NCBI RefSeq assembly: GCF_003862475.1 | Contig: NZ_RRCO01000004.1 | Coordinates: 303,438-367,437, forward strand | Reading direction: 5' to 3' | Length of the DNA stretch: 64,000 nucleotides | Source of the DNA: Lachnoanaerobaculum gingivalis | GTDB lineage: Bacteria; Bacillota; Clostridia; Lachnospirales; Lachnospiraceae | Shown here: one piece after another, positions 1-8,805 of the stretch | How positions within the stretch are numbered: the stretch's first letter is position 1 | How the letters are laid out: each line of letters starts with the position of its first letter | The notes under the pieces: generated by a model | Seen by the model: only the letters and a program-made list of their open reading frames with translations | The model's database searches: none | What the model was told of the DNA's origin: nothing | Position numbers and translations under genes: made by a program

Positions 1-1
1 T

Positions 2-232
2 ATAAAGGCGATGAATACTTTGAATGTAAAAAGGGAACAGACTTTTTTTGTAGGAGATCAGATTTTTACAGATATATGGGGAGCTAATAATGCAGGAGTT
101 TACTCTGTTTTAGTGGACCCCATAAGCCCGAAAGAAGAAATACAGATAGTTATAAAAAGGTTCTTTGAAAGAATTGTACTTTTCTTTTATAAAATTAAGA
201 CAGATAAGGTGAAAAAGAATGATAAGTGCTGA
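2..232 (+). CDS. yqeG: YqeG-family HAD phosphatase, C-terminal part (5' end outside window)
   Basis: The reading frame is open from the window edge, so only about the last 76 residues are visible. They contain VGDQIFTDIWGANNAG, the C-terminal aspartate motif of HAD phosphatases in the form typical of YqeG (HAD-IIIA). The catalytic DxD motif would lie upstream and cannot be seen. The end overlaps the start of aroE by 14 bases; in Bacillus subtilis yqeG also sits close to aroE (aroD), which supports the call. An internal ATG at 11 is not a credible start because the HAD fold continues upstream. Substrate unknown. Confidence 0.85.
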   Translation: MKAMNTLNVKREQTFFVGDQIFTDIWGANNAGVYSVLVDPISPKEEIQIVIKRFFERIVLFFYKIKTDKVKKNDKC

Positions 233-1088
233 TACAAAAGTTTACGGTATCATAGGAAATCCTGTTTCACACAGCCTTTCTCCGATTTTACAAAATACTT
301 TGGCTAAAGAAATGAATATAAATATGAGCTATTCGGCATTTCATGTGACTGAAAATATCAAAGAGGCGATAAAAGGCGCTTTTGCGTTGGATATTAAGGG
401 TTTTAATGTAACTATCCCATATAAAAAGGATATGCTTGATATAGTTACAGATATTGATGACAGGGCAAGAAAAATAGGTGCAATAAATACGCTTATAAAG
501 ACTGAAAACGGTTATAAGGGATATAATACGGATATTATAGGACTTGGCATGAGCCTTTATAATAACAATCTTAGTATAAAGAGTAAGGATGTAATTATTT
601 TGGGGGCGGGAGGTGCCGCAAAGGCTGTACTTTATTTGGCAATAGAAGAGGGAGTAAAATCAATTACTCTTGTAAACAGAAATATTTCAAAGGCTGATGA
701 ACTGAAAGCGGATGTAGGTATTAAAGATATTTCCGTTATCGCTTTGGATGATTTAAAGTCAAATATCAATCTGCTTGACAAGGATAATTATTTTGTATTC
801 CAGACTACGAATGTGGGTATGCATCCGGATGTTGAAGATTGCATAATAGAAGATGAGGTATTTTATGAAAAATGTGATTCGGGTATCGATCTTATTTATA
901 CACCTTTTGAGACTGCATTTATTAAGAAGATGAAATCAAAAGGGAAGGTTTGCATAAACGGTCTGGATATGCTTATTCTTCAAGGTGTTGCAAGCTTTGA
1001 GATATGGAATAATGTTAAAGTCGATAAGGATATTATAGAAAAAGTGAAAGTATTGTTGACAGAGAAACTTAGAGAGAGAATGCAATGA
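219..1088 (+). CDS. aroE: Shikimate dehydrogenase AroE
   Basis: Reduces 3-dehydroshikimate to shikimate with NADPH in the cytoplasmic shikimate pathway. The 289 residues are the normal length. Visible motifs: substrate-binding GNPVSHSLSP (13-22), NVTIPYK with the catalytic lysine at about K69, GAIN (87-90), GYNTD with the catalytic aspartate at about D105, the nucleotide-binding GAGGAAK (129-135) and VNR after the second strand. The start overlaps yqeG by 14 bases, and the stop overlaps the aroQ start by 4 bases (ATGA), so the three genes are probably co-transcribed and translationally coupled. Two consecutive aromatic-amino-acid genes confirm the assignment. Confidence 0.96.
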   Translation: MISADTKVYGIIGNPVSHSLSPILQNTLAKEMNINMSYSAFHVTENIKEAIKGAFALDIKGFNVTIPYKKDMLDIVTDIDDRARKIGAINTLIKTENGYKGYNTDIIGLGMSLYNNNLSIKSKDVIILGAGGAAKAVLYLAIEEGVKSITLVNRNISKADELKADVGIKDISVIALDDLKSNINLLDKDNYFVFQTTNVGMHPDVEDCIIEDEVFYEKCDSGIDLIYTPFETAFIKKMKSKGKVCINGLDMLILQGVASFEIWNNVKVDKDIIEKVKVLLTEKLRERMQ

Positions 1089-1522
1089 AAATTTTGGTGA
1101 TAAACGGTGTGAATATGAATTTCCTCGGAATAAGAAATAAGGAAGTTTATGGAAACAAGGACTACAGCTATCTTCTGGAAATGATTGATAAAAAGGCAAA
1201 AGAGCTTGGGGTGGATGTGGAATGCTTTCAGAGTAATCATGAAGGTGCGATAGTCGACAAGCTTCAGGAGGCATATTTTGAAAAGCCGGCAGGAATAGTT
1301 ATAAATCCTGCAGCATTTACGCATACAAGTGTAGCTATAAGAGATGCTCTTGAGAGCCTTGATTGTATTAAGGTAGAGGTACATATATCAAATATTTCGG
1401 ACAGAGAAGAGTTTAGGCATAAGTCTCTCACACAGCCTGTATGTACAGGGCAGATAGCAGGACTTGGGCTAAGCGGATATACTCTTGCAATGGAGTACAT
1501 AATAGAGCAAACTAAGTCTTGA
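1085..1522 (+). CDS. aroQ: Type II 3-dehydroquinate dehydratase AroQ
   Basis: Converts 3-dehydroquinate to 3-dehydroshikimate, the step just before AroE. The 145 residues match the small dodecameric type II family. Motifs seen: INGVNMNFLGIRNKEVYG (family: LNGPNLNLLG..YG, with the active-site Arg and Tyr), FQSNHEG, NPAAFTHTSVAIRDAL and EVHISNISDREEFRHKS with the catalytic histidine region, then GLSGYTLA. The start codon overlaps the aroE stop. N-terminal GVNMNFLG differs slightly from the usual GPNLNLLG, but every catalytic position I can place is present. Confidence 0.96.
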   Translation: MKILVINGVNMNFLGIRNKEVYGNKDYSYLLEMIDKKAKELGVDVECFQSNHEGAIVDKLQEAYFEKPAGIVINPAAFTHTSVAIRDALESLDCIKVEVHISNISDREEFRHKSLTQPVCTGQIAGLGLSGYTLAMEYIIEQTKS

Positions 1523-1547
1523 TTTGACATCAAAATTGTTATAGAAT
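1519..1547 (+). promoter_or_regulatory. Possible promoter of efp
   Basis: TTGATT (1519-1524) and TAGAAT (1542-1547) are separated by 17 bases and lie just after the aroQ stop, 40 bases before the efp start. A separate TTGACA at 1524-1529 has no well-spaced -10. Plausible but unproven; efp could also be read through from aroQ because no terminator is visible between them. Confidence 0.4.
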
Positions 1548-1587
1548 AGTTCAAGTATCGCATGAAAGTTTTTAGGAGGAAATATTA

Positions 1588-2148
1588 ATGGTTTCAGCAG
1601 GTGATTTTAAAAATGGTTTAACATTGGAGATTGAGGAAGGACAGGTTTTTCAGATTCTTGAATTCCAGCATGTTAAGCCGGGAAAGGGAGCTGCATTCGT
1701 TCGTACAAAAATTAGGAATGTAATTACAGGTAGCGTTGTTGAAAGAACTTTCCGACCTACTGAGAAATTCCCACAGGCAAGAATAGACAGAGCCGATATG
1801 CAGTATTTATATGCAGACGGAGATATGTTCAACTTTATGAATGTTGAGACATATGATCAGATTGCACTTAATGCAGACAAGGTTGGAGATGCGTTGAAGT
1901 TCGTAAAAGAGAATGAGATGGTTAAGATATGTTCATTCAACGGTAATGTATTCTCTGTAGAGCCACCTTTATTTGTAGAGTTGGAGGTTACAGATACAGA
2001 GCCGGGATTTGCAGGAAATACAGCACAGGGTGCTACAAAGCCGGCAACAGTGGAGACAGGTGCAGTTGTTTATGTTCCATTGTTTGTAAATCTTGGTGAT
2101 AAGATTAAGATTGATACAAGAACAGGTGAGTATTTATCAAGAGTTTAA
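1588..2148 (+). CDS. efp: Elongation factor P
   Basis: Relieves ribosomes stalled at polyproline. Length 186 is normal and the three beta-barrel domains can be followed. [17 protein letters not shown] (28-44) is the domain I loop, with K33 at the position of the E. coli K34 that carries the modification. The C-terminal domain shows [17 protein letters not shown], the EF-P signature that distinguishes it from YeiP. A strong AGGAGGA ribosome binding site lies 8 bases before the ATG. No EF-P lysine-modifying gene (epmA, epmB, ymfI) is in the window. In many Firmicutes a peptidase gene sits directly upstream of efp; here aroQ occupies that place. Confidence 0.97.
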   Translation: MVSAGDFKNGLTLEIEEGQVFQILEFQHVKPGKGAAFVRTKIRNVITGSVVERTFRPTEKFPQARIDRADMQYLYADGDMFNFMNVETYDQIALNADKVGDALKFVKENEMVKICSFNGNVFSVEPPLFVELEVTDTEPGFAGNTAQGATKPATVETGAVVYVPLFVNLGDKIKIDTRTGEYLSRV

Positions 2149-2162
2149 AATTTTCAATGTTT

Positions 2163-2187
2163 GACGGTCATCTTGACCGTCTTTTTT
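2163..2187 (+). terminator. Rho-independent terminator after efp
   Basis: A perfect 8-bp stem GACGGTCA/TGACCGTC with a 3-base loop is followed directly by six T residues. It ends the aroE-aroQ-efp unit before argS. Confidence 0.9.
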
Positions 2188-2242
2188 GTAGTTGAGTTGC
2201 ACAGTATAGTGCATAAAAATAAATTATACAGACTGGAGATAT

Positions 2243-4012
2243 ATGAAGACAATTATTGAATTGATTTCCGATGAGCTTAAGTCTGCATTTGCAAAATTGT
2301 CATATGATGAAAAGTATGGAAAGGCCAATATTTCAAACAGACCTGACCTATGTGAGTATCAATGCAACGGCGCAATGGCGGCAGCTAAGGAATATAAGAA
2401 AAAACCTATTGATATAGCAAATGAGGTTGTTGAAATCCTAAAACAAAGTGAAAGCTTTGAAAAAATCGAAGCTATTATGCCGGGATTTATCAATATAAAT
2501 ATAAGCAATACTTTTATAGAGAAATATGTGAGAGACATGTCAAATTCACAAAAGTACGGTATAGAGCTTGACAATCCTGCAAAGAAAATAATAATCGATT
2601 ATGGAGGTGCAAATGTTGCAAAGCCTCTTCATATCGGACATTTACGTTCTGCGATTATCGGAGAGAGCTTAAAAAGAATGGGAAGATTCTTCGGTAATGA
2701 GGTAATAGCGGATGTACACTTGGGAGACTGGGGTCTTCAGATGGGGCTTATAATAGAAGAGCTTAGAGAAAGAAAACCTGAGCTTGTTTATTTTAAGGAA
2801 AACTATGACGGAGAGTACCCAAAGGAAGCGCCTTTTAGCTTAAATGATTTGGAGGAAATATATCCTGCGGCTTCAAAAAAATCAAAGGTTGATGAAAGTT
2901 TTAAGCAAAGAGCACAGGAAGCCACTTTGGAACTTCAAAAAGGTTACAGACCGTATAGGGAGATTTGGAAGCATATAATTAATGTATCTGTAGAGGACTT
3001 AAAGAAAAACTACAGTTCACTTTTGGTAGACTTTGATCTCTGGAAGGGTGAGTCCGATGCCGATCCTTATATACCGGATTTGATTAAAGATCTGGAAGAC
3101 AGAAAAATTGCAAGAGTTTCTGAAGGCGCTTTGGTAGTGGATATAGCTATGGAAGGTGATAAGAAGGAATTGCCTCCTTGTATAATAAGAAAATCCGACG
3201 GCGCTGCACTTTATGCCACATCGGATCTCGGTACTTTGGTGGAAAGAGAAAAGCTTTATTCACCTGATGAATATATCTATATTGCGGATAAGAGACAGGA
3301 ACTTCACTATACACAGTTTTTCAGAGTATCAAGAATTGCAGGTATAGTTCCTCCAAATCATGAACTTAAATATATAGGTTTCGGAACAATAAACGGAAAA
3401 GACGGAAAGCCTTTAAAGACAAGAGACGGCGGTGTGGTTCGTCTTGAGACTGTAATTAAGGACATTGAGGATGCCGTATTTGCAAAGATAAAGGAATCAA
3501 GAGATGTATCCGACGAGGAAGCAAGAAATACTGCAAAGATTGTAGGACTTGCGGCTATTAAATATGGCGATCTCAGCAATCAGGCTGCAAAGGATTATAT
3601 ATTTGATATTGACAGATTTATATCATTTGAAGGAAATACAGGGCCTTATATTTTGTATACAATAGTCAGAATAAAGTCTATACTTGAAAAGTACTATGAA
3701 AGCGGTTCAAAGCAGGTCAGTCTTAATGACTTGAGTGTTCCTGTGGAAGATATACATAAAAAGCTTTATATGGAATTGTCACAGTTTAATGAAGTTATGA
3801 AATCTGCATGGAATGAACTTGCACCACATAAAATATGTCAGTATATTTATGCGGTTTCAAATACATTCAACTCATTCTATCATGAAATAAAGATACTTTC
3901 TGAAGCTGATGAGAAAAAGAAAAAAGGATACCTTGCAACTATTCTTCTTACAAAGGAGCTATTGGAGTCTGCCATAGATCTCCTTGGAATAGAAGCGCCT
4001 GATAAAATGTAA
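2243..4012 (+). CDS. argS: Arginyl-tRNA synthetase
   Basis: Charges tRNA-Arg. It is a class I synthetase of 589 residues, near the family's usual length. The N-terminal Add-1 tRNA-recognition domain comes first, then YGGANVAKPLHIGHLRSAIIGE with the HIGH motif at 130-133, and HLGDWGLQMG. The C-terminal DALR anticodon-binding domain ends in LLGIEAPDKM. A canonical KMSKS loop is not evident; degenerate KMSKS loops are common in ArgRS, and KPLKTRDGGVVRLE (about 391-404) occupies that place. Flanked by terminators on both sides, so monocistronic. The ribosome binding site (CTGGAGATAT) is moderate. Confidence 0.96.
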   Translation: MKTIIELISDELKSAFAKLSYDEKYGKANISNRPDLCEYQCNGAMAAAKEYKKKPIDIANEVVEILKQSESFEKIEAIMPGFININISNTFIEKYVRDMSNSQKYGIELDNPAKKIIIDYGGANVAKPLHIGHLRSAIIGESLKRMGRFFGNEVIADVHLGDWGLQMGLIIEELRERKPELVYFKENYDGEYPKEAPFSLNDLEEIYPAASKKSKVDESFKQRAQEATLELQKGYRPYREIWKHIINVSVEDLKKNYSSLLVDFDLWKGESDADPYIPDLIKDLEDRKIARVSEGALVVDIAMEGDKKELPPCIIRKSDGAALYATSDLGTLVEREKLYSPDEYIYIADKRQELHYTQFFRVSRIAGIVPPNHELKYIGFGTINGKDGKPLKTRDGGVVRLETVIKDIEDAVFAKIKESRDVSDEEARNTAKIVGLAAIKYGDLSNQAAKDYIFDIDRFISFEGNTGPYILYTIVRIKSILEKYYESGSKQVSLNDLSVPVEDIHKKLYMELSQFNEVMKSAWNELAPHKICQYIYAVSNTFNSFYHEIKILSEADEKKKKGYLATILLTKELLESAIDLLGIEAPDKM

Positions 4013-4014
4013 TA

Positions 4015-4055
4015 AAAACTCCTACTAAATTCTGAATTTGGTAGGAGTTTTTATA
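4015..4055 (+). terminator. Rho-independent terminator after argS
   Basis: The arms AAACTCCTAC and GTAGGAGTTT pair perfectly, with an inner AAATT/AATTT extension around CTG, and end in a T-run. The symmetric A/T flanks would allow termination in both directions. Confidence 0.9.
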
Positions 4056-4246
4056 TAGCAAAAAAATATTTTTGCTATATTATTTTTATTTAGATTGAAT
4101 TTTTCTGTATAAAATTATAGACTGGAAGTGACATATTAATGCAGAGATAGAGAGAATTTTATTAATAAATATTTGTAAAAAATACTTGCTTTCTGTATCA
4201 TAAAAAAATGTATACAAAAAAATACAATATAAATCCTTGAAAATCG

Positions 4247-4275
4247 TCTGTAACTTTGTACAAATATGGTATAAT
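4247..4275 (+). promoter_or_regulatory. Extended -10 promoter of the rnf operon
   Basis: TGGTATAAT (4267-4275) is an extended -10 element. The hexamer at the expected -35 place (TCTGTA, 4247-4252) is weak, which suits an extended -10 promoter. The predicted start near 4282 leaves about 200 nt of untranslated leader before rnfC. The preceding 180 bases (4056-4246) are AT-rich and show no gene. Confidence 0.55.
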
Positions 4276-4281
4276 AAAAGA

Positions 4282-4480
4282 AAATAAGGGTGGAAAAATG
4301 CTTCAAACGGCAGTATGCCGAAAGACTAAGAATTGCTTTGGTTTCTTGGTTTATTTGTGCGTCAGGAGATTATATATTGCTTTAAAATAATCTAAAAATT
4401 AACAATTAATTTGACTTGTTTTACACAAATTACTGCCTGATTTCTTACATTTGTTTACCCGGATAGAAGAGGAGAAAAAT
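4282..4480 (+). promoter_or_regulatory. Long structured leader upstream of rnfC, class unknown
   Basis: The stretch between the promoter and the rnfC ribosome binding site has no open reading frame but can fold. It contains CGGCAGTATGCCG (4308-4320, 5-bp stem, 3-base loop) flanked by CAAA and AAAGACTAAG, an AGATTAT/ATAATCT pair and an AAATTAA/TTAATTT pair. Its length and the hairpin with purine-rich flanks suggest a cis-regulatory RNA. I could not match it to c-di-GMP, FMN or another riboswitch consensus I know. A sodium-sensing class would make biological sense for Rnf, but that is speculation. Confidence 0.35.
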
Positions 4481-5827
4481 ATGGGATTAGCTACATTTAT
4501 TGGTGGTGTACATCCATATGAGGGCAAGGAACTCTCAATGGAACATCCGATAACGGTACTACAACCAAGCGGTGTTGAAATGGTGTTCCCGTTAAGCCAA
4601 CATATCGGTGCACCTGCAAAACCCTTGGTGGCTGTCGGAGATGAAGTGCTGGTCGGACAAATCATCGCAGAGGCGGGGGGATTCATATCAGCCAATGTGG
4701 TAAGCTCAGTGTCCGGAAAAGTGAAAAAGATCGAACCCAGAAGAGTGTCAAACGGTTCAATGGTGAATTCCATTATCATTGAGAATGATAAGGAATATCG
4801 TGCTGTAGAAGGTTTTGGAGAAAAAAGAGATTATACAAAGCTTTCTAAAGATGACATCAGAAAAATAGTGAAAGAGGCAGGTATTGTCGGACTCGGAGGA
4901 GCTGCATTCCCGACACATGTGAAGCTTTCACCAAAGAATGAAAATGAGATTGATTACATCATTGTAAACGGTGCGGAATGTGAGCCGTACCTTACAAGCG
5001 ATTACAGACTTATGATGGAAGAACCTGAAAAGCTGGTGGAAGGCTTAAAGATTATACTCAGGCTTTTTCCGAATGCAAAAGGTGTTATAGGTATTGAAAA
5101 TAATAAACCTGAAGCTATTGAGAAAATAAAAAAACTTGTACAAAACGAATCAAAAATAGAGGTTGTGGAACTGTATACAAAGTATCCGCAGGGTGGTGAG
5201 CGTTCACTGATTTTTGCGTGTACAGGAAGAAAGTTGAACTCAAGCCTCTTACCTGCAGATGTAGGCTGTATTGTTGACAATACGGATACAGTTATTTCAA
5301 TATATAATGCGGTAGCCGAGTCTACTCCTCTAATCAGAAGGATTGTAACTATAACAGGCGATGCCGTTACGACTCCGCAAAACTTTAAAGTAAGAACAGG
5401 AACCAATTATCAGGAACTTATTGAAGCGGCGGGCGGTTTTAAGACTGAGCCTAAAAAGGTGCTTTCAGGCGGTCCTATGATGGGACAGGCTTTGTTTACT
5501 CTTGATATTCCTGTTACCAAGTCATCATCTTCAATTACAACTTTTGTGGAAGATGAAGTTGAGCAAAATCCTGAAACACCATGTATCAAATGCGGAAGAT
5601 GTATTGATGTATGTCCAAGTTTTCTTGTGCCTGTTCTTATGATGGATAAGGCATTAAAGGACGATACTGAAGGATTTGAGAAGTTAAACGGTATGGAATG
5701 TGTTGAATGTGGCTCATGTGCTTATGTATGTCCTGCAAAGAGACCACTTACTCAAGGATTTAAATATATGCGTCAGGCTGTTGCAGCAAAGAGAAGAGCT
5801 GAGGCGGCAAAGAAGGAGGGGAAATAA
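4481..5827 (+). CDS. rnfC: Rnf complex subunit RnfC (NADH/Fe-S subunit)
   Basis: Peripheral subunit of the ferredoxin:NAD+ oxidoreductase that couples electron flow to Na+ or H+ export. The ATG at 4481 has GAGGAG seven bases upstream; an in-frame start 30 bases earlier has none. The protein has 448 residues: an N-terminal biotinyl-like region, then GLGGAAFPTHVK for flavin/NADH binding, ending in two [4Fe-4S] motifs, CIKCGRCIDVCP and CVECGSCAYVCP. It is the first of six genes in the order C-D-G-E-A-B, with overlaps of 1 to 4 bases or gaps of 10-12 bases, so one operon. Confidence 0.96.
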   Translation: MGLATFIGGVHPYEGKELSMEHPITVLQPSGVEMVFPLSQHIGAPAKPLVAVGDEVLVGQIIAEAGGFISANVVSSVSGKVKKIEPRRVSNGSMVNSIIIENDKEYRAVEGFGEKRDYTKLSKDDIRKIVKEAGIVGLGGAAFPTHVKLSPKNENEIDYIIVNGAECEPYLTSDYRLMMEEPEKLVEGLKIILRLFPNAKGVIGIENNKPEAIEKIKKLVQNESKIEVVELYTKYPQGGERSLIFACTGRKLNSSLLPADVGCIVDNTDTVISIYNAVAESTPLIRRIVTITGDAVTTPQNFKVRTGTNYQELIEAAGGFKTEPKKVLSGGPMMGQALFTLDIPVTKSSSSITTFVEDEVEQNPETPCIKCGRCIDVCPSFLVPVLMMDKALKDDTEGFEKLNGMECVECGSCAYVCPAKRPLTQGFKYMRQAVAAKRRAEAAKKEGK

Positions 5828-6786
5828 TGGCAGGCAAATTTAATGTTTCATCATCTCCTCATGTAAGGGATAATTCATCCACAGCAAATATCATGAAGGA
5901 TGTTTGTATTGCAATGATACCTACTTTGGCATTTGGATGCTTTCAGTTCGGTTTATCTGCGCTTATCGTGGTTATATGTACAGTTCTTGCATGTGTACTT
6001 GCTGAATATTTATACGAAAAAGTAATGAATAAGCCTGTAACTATCGGAGATTTTTCCGCTGTGGTTACCGGACTTATATTGGCTCTTAATATGCCGCCTC
6101 AGATTCCTGTTTGGATGCCTATACTTGGTGGTGTATTTGCAATAATTGTTGTAAAACAGCTCTATGGCGGACTTGGCCAAAACTTTATGAATCCGGCTTT
6201 GGCTGCAAGATGCTTTATGCTTATATCATTTGCCGGAAGTATGACAAACTTCAGCTCTGTGGCTATGAACTATGATTCATCATCTACACCTACACCTCTT
6301 GCTTTCTTAAAGGCAAAGGGAATTACGGATGCACTTGAGCAGTATGATCTTGTAAATATTTTCCTCGGTAGAATACCGGGAACAATAGGAGAGGTTTCAA
6401 CTATTGCTTTACTTATAGGTGCAATTTATCTTGTTGTAAGAAAGGTTATTTCTCTTAGAATACCGGTTATATATATTGCTACAGTTGCTGTATTTGTATT
6501 CTTATTCGGTGATCACAATCCTACAACTGTTTTATATCATGTGCTCAGCGGAGGTCTTATATTCGGTGCGTTCTTTATGGCAACAGATTATGTAAGCAGT
6601 CCTGTTACAAAAATGGGACAGGTGTATTTTGCGATATTTATCGGTATACTTACAGGTTTATTCAGATTATTCGGAGGCAATGCGGAGGGAGTTTCCTACG
6701 CTATCATCATCGGTAATGTGGTGGCTCCGCTTATAGAGAAGGCAACATTGCCGAAGGCATTTGGAAGGGAGGCAAAGAAGGCATGA
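5827..6786 (+). CDS. rnfD: Rnf complex subunit RnfD (membrane, covalent FMN)
   Basis: Integral membrane subunit of 319 residues with about eight to ten hydrophobic segments, related to NqrB. GGLIFGAFFMATDYVSSPVT near residue 250 carries the threonine to which FMN is attached in RnfD/NqrB by a phosphoester bond. The start codon overlaps the last base of the rnfC stop, and the stop overlaps the rnfG start by 4 bases, so translation is coupled. Confidence 0.95.
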   Translation: MAGKFNVSSSPHVRDNSSTANIMKDVCIAMIPTLAFGCFQFGLSALIVVICTVLACVLAEYLYEKVMNKPVTIGDFSAVVTGLILALNMPPQIPVWMPILGGVFAIIVVKQLYGGLGQNFMNPALAARCFMLISFAGSMTNFSSVAMNYDSSSTPTPLAFLKAKGITDALEQYDLVNIFLGRIPGTIGEVSTIALLIGAIYLVVRKVISLRIPVIYIATVAVFVFLFGDHNPTTVLYHVLSGGLIFGAFFMATDYVSSPVTKMGQVYFAIFIGILTGLFRLFGGNAEGVSYAIIIGNVVAPLIEKATLPKAFGREAKKA

Positions 6787-7394
6787 AAAAACAATCAGGA
6801 TTTGTAAAAGATGCGATTATTTTATTTGCTATAACCCTTATTTCAGGCCTTGTACTGGGATTTGTATACGATATAACAAAGGCTCCTATAGCGGCTGCGG
6901 CAAAAGCGGCAAAAAATGAAGCTTATGCTGTTGTTTTCCCGGAAGCCAAAGACTTTGAAGAAAATGAGGCCGATACGGCAAAGATTGCGGAGACTGCAGA
7001 TGAAATTGCAGGTAAGGGCTTCGGACATTCAAATATTGATGAGGTTGTTACCGCAAAGGATGGGTCCGGAAACAATATAGGCAGAGTTATAACATCAACA
7101 TCAAAAGACGGATATAACGGTACAGTACAAATATCCGTAGGTATAAAGTCTGACGGTACTGTGGTCGGAATAACATTCCTCACACTGGAAGAGACACCGG
7201 GTCTTGGTATGAGAGCGGCGGAAAAGTCTTTCTACGGTCAGTATGCAAATAAAAATACAAAAGAATTCAAGCTTGTAAAGGGTGCTGCAAGTGCAGACGA
7301 TGAGATATCGGCTATAAGCGGATCTACCATCACAAGTACAGCTGTTACCAATGCTGTAAATGCGGCACTTTACTTTAATTCAATATTGGAATAA
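6783..7394 (+). CDS. rnfG: Rnf complex subunit RnfG (FMN-binding)
   Basis: The 203-residue protein has one N-terminal membrane anchor (about 10-30) and an extracytoplasmic FMN-binding domain. LEETPGLGMRAAE and ISGSTITSTAVTNAV are the family signatures; the latter contains the threonine (S-G-x-T-x-T/S) that binds FMN covalently. It passes electrons between RnfD and the NADH side. It starts inside the rnfD stop region, and rnfE follows after 9 bases with a GGAGGA site. Confidence 0.95.
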   Translation: MKKQSGFVKDAIILFAITLISGLVLGFVYDITKAPIAAAAKAAKNEAYAVVFPEAKDFEENEADTAKIAETADEIAGKGFGHSNIDEVVTAKDGSGNNIGRVITSTSKDGYNGTVQISVGIKSDGTVVGITFLTLEETPGLGMRAAEKSFYGQYANKNTKEFKLVKGAASADDEISAISGSTITSTAVTNAVNAALYFNSILE

Positions 7395-7403
7395 GGAGGA
7401 AAT

Positions 7404-8219
7404 ATGAATAAGAGTTTAGAACGTTTATATAACGGTATAATAAAAGAAAATCCTACCTTTGTTCTGATGCTTGGTATGTGTCCTACACTTGCGGTTACAA
7501 CATCTGTAGTAAATGCTATAGGTATGGGACTTTCTACAACAGCCGTTTTGATGTTTTCAAATTTAATTATCTCTGCAATGAGAAATATAATACCTGACAG
7601 AGTGAGAATCCCTGCGTTTATAGTTATCGTTGCATCTTTGGTTACGGTGGTACAACTTTTGATGCAGGGTTATACACCTGAACTTTATAAATCACTCGGT
7701 ATTTATATACCGCTTATAGTTGTTAACTGTATTATTCTTGGTAGAGCGGAAAGTTATGCTTCAAAGAATCCTGCAATTCCGTCTTTCTTTGACGGAATTG
7801 GAATGGGAATCGGATTTACGCTTTCACTTTCCTGCATAGCTTTTGTAAGAGAGCTTATTGGTGCGGGAACAATATTTAAGGGACTTATTGCTTTACCTAA
7901 CAACAATCAGATAATACCTACAGATTTTACTATTTCAATACTTGTACTTGCTCCGGGTGCATTCTTTGTACTTGCACTTTTAGCGGCTTTACAAAATTAT
8001 TTTAAGGCTCCAAGTGCTACAAATACAGGTAATTCATCTGAAATAGCTTGTGGAGGAAATTGTTCGGCATGCTTTGGTGAAAGCAAGGCACACAATCACA
8101 ATGCTATTGATAAGGATATAGAAGAAAAGGAACTTGAGGCAAAGAGAAAGAAAGAAGAGGCTCTTGCTAAGGCAAAGGCTGAGAAGGAAAATGCAGCTAA
8201 TGCAGGGGAGGGTAAATAA
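7404..8219 (+). CDS. rnfE: Rnf complex subunit RnfE with an unusual Cys/His-containing tail
   Basis: Membrane subunit homologous to RnfA and NqrD, with six hydrophobic segments in residues 1-200. C26 (MLGMCPTLA) and C109 (VVNCIILG) match the conserved cysteines that in RnfA/RnfE hold an iron-sulfur site within the membrane. Residues 205-271 are extra: a segment with C216, C220 and C223, then H230 and H232, then a highly charged Lys/Glu/Ala helix of about 35 residues. Typical RnfE proteins end shortly after the last membrane segment (about 200-235 residues), so the tail is an addition. The stop overlaps the rnfA start by one base. Confidence 0.93.
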   Translation: MNKSLERLYNGIIKENPTFVLMLGMCPTLAVTTSVVNAIGMGLSTTAVLMFSNLIISAMRNIIPDRVRIPAFIVIVASLVTVVQLLMQGYTPELYKSLGIYIPLIVVNCIILGRAESYASKNPAIPSFFDGIGMGIGFTLSLSCIAFVRELIGAGTIFKGLIALPNNNQIIPTDFTISILVLAPGAFFVLALLAALQNYFKAPSATNTGNSSEIACGGNCSACFGESKAHNHNAIDKDIEEKELEAKRKKEEALAKAKAEKENAANAGEGK

Positions 8220-8794
8220 TGACTCAACTGATTTTACTTTTGATTAGTGCGGCACTGGTAAACAATGTAGTGCTCAGCAGATTTTTGGGACTTTGTCCTT
8301 TCCTCGGTGTATCAAAAAAGACTGAAACCTCTGTAGGTATGGGAGCGGCGGTTATATTCGTTATTACCCTTTCAAGTATGGCGGCCAGCCTTATTTATGC
8401 ACATATTTTGTTTCCGTTAAAGCTTGAATATTTACAGACTATTGTATTTATTCTTGTTATAGCGGCATTGGTACAGTTTGTTGAGATGGTATTAAAGAAA
8501 AATATGCCGTCACTTTATGAGGCTCTAGGTGTATACCTTCCTCTTATTACAACCAACTGTGCAGTTTTGGGTGTTGCTCTTGACAATGTTGCAAAGGAAT
8601 ACAATTTTGCACAAAGCCTTGTATACGGCGTAGGTACTGCAAGCGGTTTTGCTTTGGCGATAGTATTGCTTTCAGGTGTCAGAGAGAAAATTGAAAATAA
8701 TGATATACCTCATGTAGTATCAGGTATGCCTATTGTACTTATAACAGCAGGTCTTATGGCAATTGCCTTTACCGGATTCTCAGGACTTATTTAG
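8219..8794 (+). CDS. rnfA: Rnf complex subunit RnfA
   Basis: A 191-residue integral membrane protein of the RnfA/NqrE family with six hydrophobic segments. It pairs with RnfE in inverted topology. LSRFLGLCPFLG (C26) and TTNCAVLG give the two conserved cysteines. Its start overlaps the rnfE stop by one base, and rnfB follows 11 bases later behind AGGAGGGAAG. Confidence 0.95.
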   Translation: MTQLILLLISAALVNNVVLSRFLGLCPFLGVSKKTETSVGMGAAVIFVITLSSMAASLIYAHILFPLKLEYLQTIVFILVIAALVQFVEMVLKKNMPSLYEALGVYLPLITTNCAVLGVALDNVAKEYNFAQSLVYGVGTASGFALAIVLLSGVREKIENNDIPHVVSGMPIVLITAGLMAIAFTGFSGLI

Positions 8795-8805
8795 GAGGGA
8801 AGAAT

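Noticed and set aside
4451..4480. Longer rnfC start at 4451
   Set aside because: The 10 extra residues cover the GAGGAG ribosome binding site of the ATG at 4481 and are not conserved in RnfC.
4282..4480. c-di-GMP, FMN or lysine riboswitch in the rnf leader
   Set aside because: None of the conserved core sequences I know for these classes could be placed; left as unassigned leader.
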